A stretch of DNA of 64,000 nucleotides from Mimachlamys varia (taxonomy: Eukaryota > Mollusca > Bivalvia > Pectinida > Pectinidae), in contig OX392533.1 of the NCBI GenBank assembly GCA_947623455.1, positions 34,284,229 through 34,348,228 of the forward strand, given 5' to 3'. The position numbers and the translations under genes were made by a program. The notes beneath the pieces are model-generated. The model was not told the DNA's origin, searched no databases, and saw only the letters and a program-made list of their open reading frames with translations. This document shows, one piece after another, positions 45,981 to 59,404 of the stretch; the stretch's first letter is position 1; each line of letters opens with the position of its first letter.

Positions 45981-48900
45981 AGAATGCATTTGCAAAACAA
46001 TAACTTTCATGCCTTAAATTATAGTGACAAGCTAAATTTAATTATGCACAATTTGATGCATCATTTGTCTCTGTATTAAGTTTTTATTTTTTTATTTAGT
46101 GATTTTATCAAGATAAGGAAATATACCTGATCAGTTACTTGTTAAATTGTTTGATCAGAATAATCCGTCGGTCTATAAAAGTCTCATTTTAATTGAGGAT
46201 TAATTTATGTAACACTTGTAATCAAAGTTCCCTGATCAGTTGCTGCTACTTGTTAGATTGTTTGATCAGACTAATCAGTCAATCTACAAAAGCCTCATTT
46301 AATTGAGGATTTGGGTAAAACTTGTAATTGTGTGAAGCAAAACTCTTTCTTTCACAGCAACCGATGTCTAAACAAACGACAAATTACACAACACATATAA
46401 TTATAATTATATAGGGATTGAACGGCGTTTTTTAATTTTCATGCCGGTATGAAAATTAAAACAACGCCGTTCAATTCATATATTTACATTTTTACTACTG
46501 AACAATTGTCTAATTTATTTTCTTATTTATTGAACAACTGGTTAATCAACTGCGTTTGTTATTGCGCCGTCCTTTAAACGAAAAAGGCGGAACAGCCGTA
46601 ATTTGCGTAAAATTGGCGCCAATAATCTACCGTAGTCATTTGAACGTTTGACGCGGGGGCGTTCTCCATGTTATCCGAAGCGGAGCCGTAAGACTCCCAT
46701 TGAACAAGACTAATATATTACGTCATAAGTAATTCACGTGAATGGATGTATTCATAGTCTAGTGTTTGTTGTTTTCAGTTGGTATGTTCATATAGATAAG
46801 AAACAATCAGAATGTAAATATGTACATATAAATGATAATGACATTTGGGGAAAAAACATTCGAAAGAAGCAACACTTCACACGGAACTTAAAAAAATGAT
46901 ATGGATGTGTTTAACTCAAGACAGAAGACTCATTGAAAAAACATGCAACATAAAACCGGCCATCATAAAACATACATATGTAAATAATAAATTATGATAA
47001 TATTCTTTTGTTTATCTAAGGTTGCATATTCAGACGTGTCTAATTTACAATATGGCCCTGTGTCAATAAATATATACAGAAATCACAATGAATTACAAAA
47101 TGATTATAAAGTACTTATACGACAAATATAGTAAATACATACATGTACTTCTCAAATAATTATGACAAAAAACATATCAAATTATGACTTTGAGAAAATA
47201 TTTACGTCTAAATATACCAACATAGCAAGTAATTTCAAATATTTCCTTTTCACTCCATTAAGTAAAATCGTGTTTCTGTACCAAAATCTAACAACTAAAA
47301 AAATACTCGAAACACTTCACTTAACTAAAATAGTTTTAATAAAATATTTATGTAATAAAACATGGTATAAATGACAAGCAACAAGAAAAAAAGCAGGCTA
47401 TTAATTGCTTTCCCGTTAAATATCAAATATTTGCATTTTCACTTCGCTCCGCCTCAATGAAACTAGTAAACCTTACTCACTTCATTTCCCGATGAAGTAA
47501 GTGAAGCACGCGCTTTTTCGTTCTTAGCGAAGTAATACATCAGATAGATAGCTTTAATAATACTTGATGTGACACAATTCTAACATTCCCGAAAGCAAGG
47601 TATAACATATTATTCCTAAATTTCTCATAGGTTCCCTCGATAATCGTGGTAGATGTGTCATTTGCCCGTCAGTCAGTTTTCGTGATTTTATTTCATGTCC
47701 GATTCTAAGATAAAACGTTTGATGTTGGTCATATATATCCGTTCTCTTTTAAGAAGTGACATACGTTAGATTCTATTTTTGGACAGATGAAACCTGTTCA
47801 CGAAACTCATATGCCAGATAAACAACTGTAGGACCTAACCTACTTTGCTCATAGGGACCCGAGAATTTGCTATTACTTAAAGCGTAGTTTTTTTACCTAA
47901 ACTGTGTCGTCTAAAATAATTTTATACGTCTGAGGAGTTAGGTTAGGGTGGTATGTTTATCGGAAATTGATCTAAACCTCCAAAAGTGTAAACATACTCT
48001 TAAAATCTCAGTTTAGGTCCAAAACTAGATGTAACGAATTATCAGGCACCTGTGATCTTGTCAATACAATGCCTGTACATTACCGTACCGTGTGCCTACC
48101 TTAAAAGCTTGTAGTTTACTGTTAAAAAAACGTCAAATCACTAATCCTGTTGATTACTTGTCACCAATATCATACTTTCGTCAATAAGCTCTGCCTAATT
48201 CCACTGTTAATGAGACGTTTTCAATATGCTTAGGTCTAATTGAAATCCGACTTCCGACAACTTTATTCGACTTGCTTCAACGGTGACCAAATCACAACTT
48301 CGTCATGTTTACTACTGCGCGGTGGAAACGGCTCTAAAAATCACTCTTGTAATCAATTTTAAGCTAGAAAGGTATTTCAATTAATTCGTAATGAAAATAA
48401 ACATTTGAAAGGTATGATTAAAGTAGATATAAAAAAACAAATCAAAATCTTATCTCTGGACTACATTTCTGTTGTCTAGTGATGAATTGAGCTAGCTATC
48501 GGCTAACCACTTGACGTGATATTTTATTTTCAAATTCAAAAGTTGCTTTAATAGAAGTAAAGTATATGAAAGAGTATTAGAAGTTGAAGGAAGAATAATA
48601 TAATTTATGTAATATGTTTGGATGCTTGTTTCACAAAAAAGTTATAAAAAGTTATGCAAACTGACCCTGGATTCTCTGGCTTCAGACCACACCCTCGGGG
48701 TTTTCAAATTTGGCAAAACCCTCGGATTTAACCAAAATTGAAAACCCTTCGAGTGGAATTTCCCGATCTTTCGTTCGGGAATTTCAATTTCCCTATCTTA
48801 CTCTCGAGATTTTCAAATTTGGCAAAACCCTCGGCAAAGCCTCGGGTTTTACCAAATTTGAAAACCCCTCGGATGGAATTTCTCTGTCTTACACCACTGC

Positions 48901-49826
48901 TCATGAAAGAGTCTTATAGTATTACACCATGCAATACAGCCACAATGGCTCATTAATGACTTGACGTCTCGAAAACGGTAAAATATGATGCCAAAAAGGA
49001 AAAAAAGCCGATGTGATGAAATCCAAACCTTTCCCAATATTTTAACCGTGAACATTGCAAAGGTGAGATTAATTTTTTTTTTGTTAATATTTAATATCTC
49101 GTTGACTCATTCGTTTTCGTCAAAAAATCTAAAGGGGAAAATTGATATTTTCAAAATGGTAGCCAGTCAAAAGGTACAACTGTATTTCATGATTTTTGAG
49201 CTTATTCAGGTAGTTAAAATGAGAGAAAAATACTCTTTCATGACCAAAGGTGTAAGATAGGGTTTAACCAAAATTTAAAACCCCTCGGTCAGAATTTCCC
49301 TACCTTACATCCCTGGTCATGAAAGAGTCTTATAATCTCTCCTATCTCGCCATGTTGGAGAGAGTTTGGCCATGGAAGAAAGCTGTGTAATACTAATCTC
49401 TCTTACTTAGCATATCACTCAACGTGACGTCACAATGGCTCAACAATGACGTGACGTCACGAATACGGTTAATATTTTTGCCAAAAAGAAAAAAACAACG
49501 ATGTGATGAAAATAAATCCATAATTTTAACCATAAACATAAGAAAGCTGAGATTATTTTTTTCTATGCCAACGTTGTTTGCAAATATGGCGTTTGCTTAA
49601 TCTCGCCGTCTGATTTGTTTTCTTCGAAAAAGGAAAAAGTTGTTATTTTCAAAATGGTAGCCAGTCAAAAAGTAATTCGATAAGTTTTGAGCTTATTCAG
49701 GTAGTTGATACGAGAGAAGAATACTCTTTCGTGACCTGAGGTGTAAGGTAGGGATATTTGAAAAAACCGAGGGTGGAATGTCCGTCTCTTGCATACTTGG
49801 TCGTGAGAGTATCTTATAATCTTTCT

Positions 49827-50861
49827 TCATAAATTACGGAAAATCTTTGTCTTTAAATGGTAATACCATGCCGTCTTCATGTCATCTGGATCTTCATATA
49901 AATGAGAGGCTATAGCAGTGTCGAATTCTTCGTCGTCTAAATAAATACGCTTTCTAATGTGGATTCCTGGATGGTGAATCGGCCTCACGGCGAGTTTATA
50001 CGCAATAATTGCAAGAAAAATGTCATCGAACTTAAATTGTTTGGTAAATGGGATAGCAATATGGAGTAGTTTAGCGTATTCCATCGACATAATAAGTGCA
50101 CCGGCACTTATAAACGGCGGGTACTTGTCAAAAGGATAGTCTTCAAATGGCATATACCATTTCTGAGCAGGGCCTCTCTGTGGAATATCGTTAAACAAGA
50201 AGCCCGCGAAGAGGGAGCGAACTGTGCTATACGGTAGTCCGTGCAGATACTTTAAAAGGAAATCTGTGGCAACGTAAAAATCGTCATCTACAAGAATAAC
50301 AAATTTCGCTTTTGGACAATACTTAACGCACCAATGTATGCCGCCAACAGTCTTGTATGTGTTCTTGTAATAATCATCAATATATGTCATTTGAACGATG
50401 TCCTCATACCTCTCTTCTTCCAATGAAAGGCGCTCATTAATTGAGGCATTCGTAGTTTGTGCAAGAAGAAAAGCATGGCGGATGATGTCGTGTTTGAAAT
50501 ACTTCCGGTTAGTCCAGGTTTCCCTGATAGCTTGTCGTCGATCGAAATTAGCCGGTGCAGACTTGATCATAAATAAAAGTGTAATTTCTTCATTGGATTC
50601 ACAAATATTTTCTCTCGGTTTTACATATGTATACGGATACACATTGATAGGTTTGACAGTTGTGTTACCCGATTGGCTATTGTTGAAAATTAATTCTCTG
50701 TAATTAAAGTCAATAGGATAATGAAACTTATCAAAGGGGACCTCTCTCTCATGTCTTTCATTTCTTAAAGGCCTACTTTTCAAGACGGTCAGGACAAAGA
50801 CAGAGAGTGTAATAAGGAACATCATACCAGCTGTCCAATATCTTAAATGCAGGACTTTCAT
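49827..50861 (-). CDS. GT31-family beta-1,3-galactosyltransferase-like protein, copy 2
   Basis: Paralogue of the gene at 30,994-32,028, 344 codons with no frame damage. By eye there are ten residue differences: N44D, V145L, D153E, N176H, M189I, I190L, S210P, V222L, V316A and F321L. All catalytic-motif residues are kept, including VDDDF (191-195) and FDDIFLAI (278-285). I count roughly 12-13 silent changes against 10 replacements, which argues that both copies have stayed under protein-level constraint. Its upstream region is duplicated in tandem (50,855-52,518), unlike copy 1, so its expression may differ. Confidence 0.93.
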   Translation of the reverse strand: MKVLHLRYWTAGMMFLITLSVFVLTVLKSRPLRNERHEREVPFDKFHYPIDFNYRELIFNNSQSGNTTVKPINVYPYTYVKPRENICESNEEITLLFMIKSAPANFDRRQAIRETWTNRKYFKHDIIRHAFLLAQTTNASINERLSLEEERYEDIVQMTYIDDYYKNTYKTVGGIHWCVKYCPKAKFVILVDDDFYVATDFLLKYLHGLPYSTVRSLFAGFLFNDIPQRGPAQKWYMPFEDYPFDKYPPFISAGALIMSMEYAKLLHIAIPFTKQFKFDDIFLAIIAYKLAVRPIHHPGIHIRKRIYLDDEEFDTAIASHLYEDPDDMKTAWYYHLKTKIFRNL

Positions 50862-51686
50862 GATGCTGTTTGATTATGCTTATAATCAAGAAAAAAGTTT
50901 ATATTCCGAGCGAAATCAGCTTTGCAAAATGTGCGAGTATATTATTTCTTCTTTATTGGTCACTGCTTACTATCATCGGAATCCGTCTTGATGTGTTTCC
51001 TGGGAACGTCAGCTGTGCAAATTTCATCAATGGAACTGTCCAGCCTTCATCAGCAAGAGTATCTGGAAGAATGGAAAGGAAAACCAACCAATCTACGATT
51101 GTTTTCAATTTTCACCAAAACATTGTTAGATTTCCTATACAAAGGTATTTTTTTACTGTGTCAGATATCCCAAAATACAAGTACAAGGTATTCATTAAAA
51201 CACAAATTATTCTATATAAGTTTTCTCCAAATAGCAACAATGAGTATATACACAATGAGATATAAGTTGAAGTAAGGATGACTTTTAGGTATTTTTCATT
51301 TGGTTTACTTTTATTATAGTTAATGTAATTCATTTTATTTACTATTGTTCAGAAAAAAGTAAAACCTGCATTCACGACTGGTATCCTTCCACATATGGGG
51401 TACAGACCAGAAAAATCCATGGCAGCAAATAGCCACTGGTCATCCATTAATAAGTTTTAGGTACCAGCCATGGATACAGAATTTAAAGTGAAATATATAA
51501 GAGATTTCAGAAAAGCAATATTTCAAAGATATATAGCTAGCAGAGTTTCACTAATTTACATATATGAAATCATGTAGTCTTTAATGGAGATACCAGTGAA
51601 TATTGAGTGAGATATGGAATGTTTAAAATTTTGAATAGATTAAAAAATAACAGTATTGTGTAAGTAGAAATATACAGTTAGTATTA
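50855..51686. repeat. 832-bp tandem duplication upstream of GT31 copy 2, first copy
   Basis: Runs from CTTTCATGATGCTG (which contains the GT31 start codon on the minus strand) to CAGTTAGTATTA. The same sequence starts again at 51,687. Unit 1 has a single copy. Confidence 0.9.
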
Positions 51687-52518
51687 CTTTCATGATGCTG
51701 TTTGATTATGATTGTAATCAAGAAAAAAGTTTGTATTCCGAGCGAAATCAGCTTTGCAAAATGTGCGAGTATATTATTTCTTCTTTATTGGTCACTGCTT
51801 ACTATCATCGGAATCCGTCTTGATGTGTTTCCTGGAACGTCAGCGGTGCAAATTTCATCAATGGAACTGTCCAGCCTTCATCAGCAAGAGTATCTGGAAG
51901 AATGGAAAGGAAAACCAACCAATCTACGATTGTTTTCAATTTTCACCAAAACATTGTTAGAGATTTCCTATAGAAAGATATTTTTTTACTGTGTCAGATA
52001 TCCCAAAATACAAGTACAAGGTATTCATTAAAACACAAATTATTCTATATAAGTTTTCTCCAAATAGCAACAATGAGTATATACACAATGAGATATAAGT
52101 TGAAGTAAGGATGACTTTTAGGTATTTTTCATTTGGTTTACTTTTATTATAGTTATTGTAATTCATTTTATTTACTATTGTTCAGAAAAAAGTAAAACCT
52201 GCATTCATGACTGGTATCCTTCCACATATGGGGTACAGACCAGAAAAATCCATGGCAGCAAATAGCCACTGGTCATCCATTCATAAGTTTTAGGTACCAG
52301 CCATGGATACAGAATTTAAAGTGAAATATTTAAGAGATTTCAGAAAAGCAATATTTCAAAGATATATAGCTAGCAGAGTTTCACTAATTTACATATATGA
52401 AATCATGTAGTCTTTAATGGAGATACCAGTGAATATTGAGTGAGATATGGAATGTTTAAAATTTTGAATAGATTAAAAAATAACAGTATTGTGTAAGTAG
52501 AAATATACAGTTAGTATT
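51687..52518. repeat. 832-bp tandem duplication upstream of GT31 copy 2, second copy
   Basis: The direct repeat is joined at a short ACTTT overlap (TATTACTTT / GGACTTTCATG). It contains only the first bases of the GT31 frame and then its upstream flank, with about 15 small differences from the first copy. It runs into CTCTGCGAGG, unlike unit 1 (CTTTGCTAAG). Confidence 0.9.
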
Positions 52519-52699
52519 ACTCTGCGAGGAGAGCTTCTTAGGGTGAAAATATGTACAGTGAAAGCCATACATCAGGTAAATTGGTGATTTGTTAATGGAT
52601 TGCAGAAGGTTTACTGAATGGATTACTGAATGGAATATCATATGTTGAGTGATAAAAAAGATAAACAAGTAACCATATTAACAAAATTATACATGTATT

Positions 52700-54311
52700 C
52701 AACTCTGGGAGTTAGAGTCTATTTGTAGCTCTAATGTATTCTGCAGTTGCCTCAAAGATAGATATACTATTTTGATCATCACAATCACCACAACTATCCA
52801 AGTTGAAGTGGTTGTGATCAACATGAAATAGTTTTTCTTTTCGTATATCACGGGGAGCATCGAAATTCCTACAGTTAAAAAGGTAATGATTGACAGATTC
52901 CTTTTCTTTCCCACATGAACATGCCGGTATATCAATAAGACGATCTTTATTCAGATCATGGTTTAAACTACTTGCAGAATTTCGAAGTTGATATAGTATA
53001 ATGTTATTTTTCTGTTATCTGCATTAATGTAAGCATGGTTCATGTCATTGTCTAGTGACATATCGCTATACATTTCGGACATAACTTTTTTTAAAGTGAT
53101 CGAGAGATGTGATTCTTGACAGTTCTACCATTGCTGCAAGTTTATCAAAATCATTGAGTGTAGCAGGAATAAAGCTTTTAGCATAAATATTTGTTCTACA
53201 TAGAGGAATAATGAACATTCTTTCATTTCGAAATAAGTATAAGTCATTAATATGATTAAAATTTGGATCAACTAACATTTAATTAATTTGGGGCAGTACC
53301 AGATATAATTTTTAACTGAAGAGTTAGTCTGTGTTTTTTTCCTTCTTGTAGCAAGAGTATCCAAGCCAAGTTCATTATAAAGTTTGTAATGTGAAGTTCC
53401 TAAACGCAGTCCTGTTATAGCCCGAGCTGCTTTTAACTGGATAGACTCGAGAAGAATAGCCTCCTGTTGAGTACAATTGTCAAAAATGATATCACCATAT
53501 TCTAATATTGGTCGAATATAAGCAGTATATATAATGTTTAGAGATTTACGGCTCATTTTTTATTCAACAGATTTCAATAAGTTTACACGTTTTGAGGCTT
53601 TGGTAAAAACAAAATTAATATGATGATGCCATTTTCCATCTTCATTTTTTACAATTTATTTTGAAAAATAATGTCAGGACATACTACATTTCTTTTTCTA
53701 CTAAATGAAACTGATTCTGTCTTAGAAAGATTAAATGGTGATGTCCCACTTTTTAGACCATAGATCTATATTATCAAGATCACTAGATAAGCTATTTGCT
53801 GCATCTAATTGGTTAGTTTCTATTACTTTAAAAATGGAAGTGTCGTCAGCAAAGAGCCTTTTTACATTAGTTATACATTCTACAATATAAAAGGACCGAG
53901 GACTGAACCCTGGGGGACCACTGGCACTTAGCTGTTTGTATGTCGAGAAGTAGCCTTCTGTCAAAACCCTATATGTTTACTGTTGGTTAGGTAATCCTTA
54001 AACCAGTTAAGTAACTTACATTTAATGCCATACATTTCCAATTTAGATAATAAGCCAGGATGCCAAACACGATCGAATGCTTTGCTCACATCACAAAATA
54101 CTGATCTATTTTCCAAACTTTTGTCTTATTTATTAATAATTGTGTTAAACATTGATAATAGTTGATAAACAGTTAAATTTCCTGGCATAAATCCAGACTG
54201 ACGATTCGATAATAGTTCAAACTCTAATAAATGATTATATAAATGTTTAAAAAGAATTTTTTTCCACATTTTGCTAAAACAAGATATATTCCTTAGGTAC
54301 ATTAATAACAA
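52700..54311 (-). pseudogene. 5'-truncated LINE reverse transcriptase, unit 2
   Basis: Duplicate of the unit 1 RT fossil with the same block order and mostly the same frame breaks. The element was therefore already dead when the unit duplicated. Minor differences include GPPGFSPR for VPPGFSPR before the FADD block. Confidence 0.85.
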
Positions 54312-54708
54312 ATGTAGGATTCACATCTAAATATTTTAGTTGTATCAGTTGTCTGACAGAAAACCCGATCTGTAATAAAAACGACTATTTATGGTCCAAT
54401 CAAGGAGGCTTTTTAATGGGTGTGTGCGGAATACCTGGAGTGAAAGACTTATTGGTAGCTTTTTTGTGAGATTACAAGGCTGATAAATGATCTTGGGGAA
54501 AAAAACGTCGACAACAATATCGACTGTATTTTTATCGGACCGGAGACGGCAGGCAATGTTAGAGGTTAGATCTTGTGAAGTAAAATAAGAGAATACCGAA
54601 GCTTCAAGTTAAGTTATGCAATTTCTAAAGAAGTAATTGATTTATATGTCAATCATGTTACGAGGTTTGCTGGATCCTCCATAGCTAGTTAATCTCATTT
54701 GAGTAGCG

Positions 54709-54984
54709 GGCCTCAGACCACAAAAAAACTTCCTGGTCTTTGTACACGAATATAGTGCATAAGAACATTTCAGGTGGGTTACTAAATATTTTTTCCTGAC
54801 TGATCTGTGACTAATATGTACACTTTCTTTTCATAGAATTGTTCACCAATATCCATTCTAGTGATTAAATTTTATTGGTTTCAGTTTTACAGTTTGTTTT
54901 GGCAGCGTGCAAAGTTTTATAATATTTTAATTTTTGATTTCCTTTAGTAGTAACATATAGTAGAATTAACTGTGGTCTGAGGCC
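54709..54984. mobile_element. MITE with 14-bp terminal inverted repeats (unit 2)
   Basis: Duplicate of the element at 35,089-35,364 with identical ends. Confidence 0.7.
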
Positions 54985-56371
54985 AGTGGCAAGGTACACT
55001 GTTCATAATATACCCCCCCCCCCTTTTAAAACAAATTTTGGGACTTCTGGGACTCGTCAGTGATGCTTGGGGCCAAAAGATGGGAATCAAAAATTTCTAA
55101 ACTAATGCAGAAACAGACGGATCAGGTGCGTAAAACTCTTTAATTTAAGAATTTAGAAGTACATTTGAACCAGTTCTGTATAATTTCAAATCGTGTACTA
55201 CGAAATGTGTATATTATTTACCGTGCCACTACTCAAATGGGATAAAATGTGGCTATTGAGGCTACAGCAAATCTCGGGGATTAACCAATTCAGCAGCAAA
55301 GTCTACCACCTCCTATCATTAAAGATGACGAAGCACAAATATGCTGCTGATTGTTATCACATGCATAACTCTTCCAAGCATTTGTCTTCCGTATGTAAGA
55401 TGTAACTTAGTGTTATGTAGACATGACATATCCGCAGTCGAGACAGGAAAACTTCCTGTCTGTCTGTCCGTAGAAACAAATTGTCCGGACAACTCCACTC
55501 AAACCGCTAGGCTAATTTCAATGAAACTTCACACAAATATAAAGGACCATGTGAATATGTTCATGCAACATTTGTTTTCTTAAAATTATTGTTGCTATTG
55601 TAACCGGTCACTATAAACAGGTTTTCTGTAGAAAAAGTTTGTCCGGACAACTCCTTATAAACCACTTGGCCATGACCATGACTTGTGTAGATGTGCATGC
55701 AGCTTGTCTTTACTTAATATTATGGTTGATATGGTAACCAGTCACTATAACCATGTTTTCCTATTTCCCATTTTTCCATCGGGGGTATTACAGTGTTTAC
55801 AGTTCTAGTTCATTTTAGTTAATTAAACAAAAAACGCGGGTTCACTTAATTGCCTCTTTAAGCGTTAGCTATCGATAGCGATTAGATAACCAATGTGTTT
55901 CCTTAATTGAGGGGCTCTTTACCTTGGCATAATAGGCACGGAAGGATGTGTGTAATTGTTTCGCCTTGTCATAATTATATATGGCCATGTTAACTATTTA
56001 TATTACTGTGAACGAATACGTCATTTTGTTAACACTGTACACGTGTGCTCATGTATATATGTTCCCTATACACTGTTAATGCTGACGTTTAACATTTGCT
56101 ATTCGTAAGTCATATACTTACCGTTACTTTAAATTGAATACAGAGAATACAATATTACTTTTTTTATCAATGGATCATGTATAATTTAATCTTGTTTGAA
56201 ACAAGCATTTTCATTAGCTTAAAAAATATGTTATCAGCACATAACGTAAAAAATGACGTCGCCGTTCATAACGTCGCTTTTGATTGGCTGATGCAGCAGC
56301 GTAATGATATGTAAGAGAAAATAGTCCATCAATAAAGTTAGTTTTCGCAGGTAATAGATTAAATAATAAGT

Positions 56372-56521
56372 ATTAACTTGAATCAATTTTTATGTTATGG
56401 GGTTATATCACAAAAAAAACCGCAGTGTACTCTCATCATAAACCGCTTCGCGGTTTATTTAGAGTACACTCCGCTTTTTAAGTTATACCCCCATAACATA
56501 AAAAAATAGATTCAAGTTAAT
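56372..56521. mobile_element. Foldback element, arms of about 60 bp (unit 2)
   Basis: Duplicate of 36,751-36,899, one base longer in an A-run. Confidence 0.85.
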
Positions 56522-59082
56522 CCTTAATTAACAAACATTATTTGACTAACAGGACTAATTCTACAACGGAAACATGAAGGTGTATATACCTAGCCCCCAT
56601 AGGTGTGATTGTAGCACAAACCCCGTTAATTGATTGACTGGTAGTGTTTTCCCGGATTCGATTACACCACGCCTATTACGCAAATACTGGTTACATTGAA
56701 TTTAATATCGGATATGATGATTGATTGTGCTTTGTTATATAAAAAATGCAATATATAACAACAGAGATAGTTAAAATAAAGTGTTATACAAATTAATTTT
56801 AAAACTGACATACATTGTATATCCCTGGAATTAAACGTGGCATCTGTGCCTGCCTATAGACAGTATATATACCTAGATGTTTTGCCTTCTATTATAACAT
56901 TATATTCGTACTTTTGTGTCAATAATTATGATGTTTCCCTTTTTCAATGAAATGACTCCACAATATTTCCGTTAGATGTACCCGATTATAACTATGACAA
57001 ATATGAATAATTGTGCATGTAAATACAGGACGACTTTACGGACAATCATTCATAAATTATTAAATATAATTCCCTATATAAACACGACAGGAAATAACAT
57101 TTTAAGCTTCGGATCAACAAGACTAAGTGGATATAATATATGGTACATTCGTTTAAACATAGATAACACAGAAACACAAATGAGGAAGGAAGACAGTGTT
57201 TGACTCGCGTCCTACACGACCGGGCCTCGGACTTACGATCTAGGACACCAAATGGCCCAGCCAGTGAATAACCGTAGCCTCTACAACTGCACAAACTCGA
57301 CATCCCTAAAATTGATGTTTCGATGTCGCAGTGCAAGACGGTCCGGTAATCTAACATGATCATAGTGGCAAATCGTCCATAAGAAAAGTGTTACAGTGTA
57401 ACCGATTATGTGCTGTTGTGCTGAACAACCGAACTTTTAGGTTTAAAGTTAGACAAACCGCTTCAAACAAACGTATCTTATTACAATGTGTCACACAACA
57501 GACATGCAAGAAACATTTGTTCCTATCCGTCCGTCAAGTGTCCATTCCAGGAAGTTAGAAAATACAGATTAATACATATACTGAATCGCTATCGAATGCA
57601 CCTCTTACATGTTCCTCATTCTTCACCGATTGTCATCGCAAACCATTGTTTGTATTTCTATTGATATCATGCACACTTCACTTTTGGGTAAACTTAAGAG
57701 GTCCTTTAATATTTTATATTGGTGGAAGTTATTTGCTCCCTATGCACCCCCCAGGACTCATGTCAGTATAGATCCTTTATTATAGATTCCTATTTTCCCT
57801 TATCTACATGTTAAATAGGATATAATAGTAATGTAAACAATGACCAAGTTCTGTTTCTTTTCGCAATATACTGTAATGTAATGATTTTGTGCATTGGCAC
57901 AACATTGGAGATGAAAAAATAAAAAAACATTAGTTGTACATGTACGTATAAAGTATCAGACTTATGGAATGTTTTTTTTTCTGGAAAACCCTTCTCTTTC
58001 TTCGTGGTAGTGCTACCACACTGAAGTATACAACCGATGGCAAAATCCGGATAGAGTAGTAAATACTGGCAACGGGCGAACCAGTCATTCCACTCCCATA
58101 ATCACCCCCTGTAACCGTGTACGGTTAAAAATGATATTCACCAAAATAAATACGGATTTTTGCTAATGCTGAACGTCGGACAGGGAGTAGTGACCAGTCG
58201 TACATGTACCATCTAATAATGCTGTGCGTCAAACAGGGAGTAGTGACTACCCTTTGTTAGAGACTGGCATGTCTTGACCGGGGTACAGAGCCAAAAACAT
58301 TTCTTACAAGGGCGAACGATCAACTCGAGGACAAAAAGGAGGCAATGTCATGGGAAAATTAGGAACATGGCTGACGAAAGAAAACAGAGAACGGATAAGA
58401 TTTCAAATTTAGGGTTCATCTTTCGAACCTGTAATGAGGGCAACAAGTACAATTAAGAAGGTTAAAATAAAGGTATTGATTGATATGGAGTACCTTCATT
58501 TGCACATCGTATACCAATATTAAGTAATCCCTTGTGTCAATATATAGGCCCCCAAATGTCAAAAGTCAAGTAGGTCATCAATCGTTTCTGATCACATATA
58601 TTACTATTCAATGCTCTACCAAATGTCCGGACGCTCATCACTATCTATCAATATGAAATTTTCATTCGCAAATCTTAAAACAATGTTAAGTCATCCCGAA
58701 AGTCAATATAAAGAGCACAAAAGATCAGAGGTCAAATTGATCATTAACAGTAAACAATATGATAAATAGAATATTGCAGAAGATATATCGGCTTGCCGAG
58801 TACTGACCAGCCAAACATGAACCCGAGGGTTGCGATATAAATGAGGCGATGCTGCATAACATAACCGTTTACAACCGTAACCGTATACATAGCGCCAACA
58901 CCAGAGGCGAATGATATGTGCGTTAACATGATGACACAATTAATTTTCGTCATGGTTACGCTGAATAAAATGATGACGTTCCCATATTGTGTGTCGTGTC
59001 ATAATATGTGCATTTTTCATACCCTAGGGATACGAGGATGACAGGAATCAAGAACGGGTAAATATGTGAATAAATACCTTGA

Positions 59083-59404
59083 AAATAAAAAAGAGAATAC
59101 CGAAGCGTTAACATAATCATAATCCAAACTCAAAATCGATTAAACCAGCGGCAAAATGTGAACAAAGGAAAGATTCACATGGAGACCCTTGCAAAAGTAT
59201 AAGAGAATAATATAATATTCCGGAAGAGTAAGCGTCTTCTGCTTCATCGATGGCACCCGCCATGTAAATCTTTGTCACATCCAAGTAAACATCAAGTTTT
59301 CAAAATGAGAACCGAGAATCATTGTCAATCACAACAAGTAAACACGCCAATGAGCATACTCAAAAACGTCCATCTTCATATCACTTAAAGATACAGAATA
59401 TTTG
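59083..59404 (-). mobile_element. Penelope-like 3' end, reverse orientation (unit 3)
   Basis: Third, uninterrupted copy. The empty insertion site is at 59,207/59,208, as in unit 2. Confidence 0.8.

Larger units (their letters stand above)
37822..57381. repeat. Segmental duplication unit 2 (about 19.6 kb)
   Basis: Collinear with unit 1. Pairs include 37,822 with 11,976; 40,181 with 15,309; 44,915 with 25,065; 49,827 with 30,994; and 57,101 with 37,465. It holds the second GT31 gene. Unit-specific changes are the 3.6-kb loss near 44,905, the 832-bp tandem duplication 50,855-52,518, and about 145 bp of LINE sequence near 45,685-45,828 that unit 1 has lost. Confidence 0.95.
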
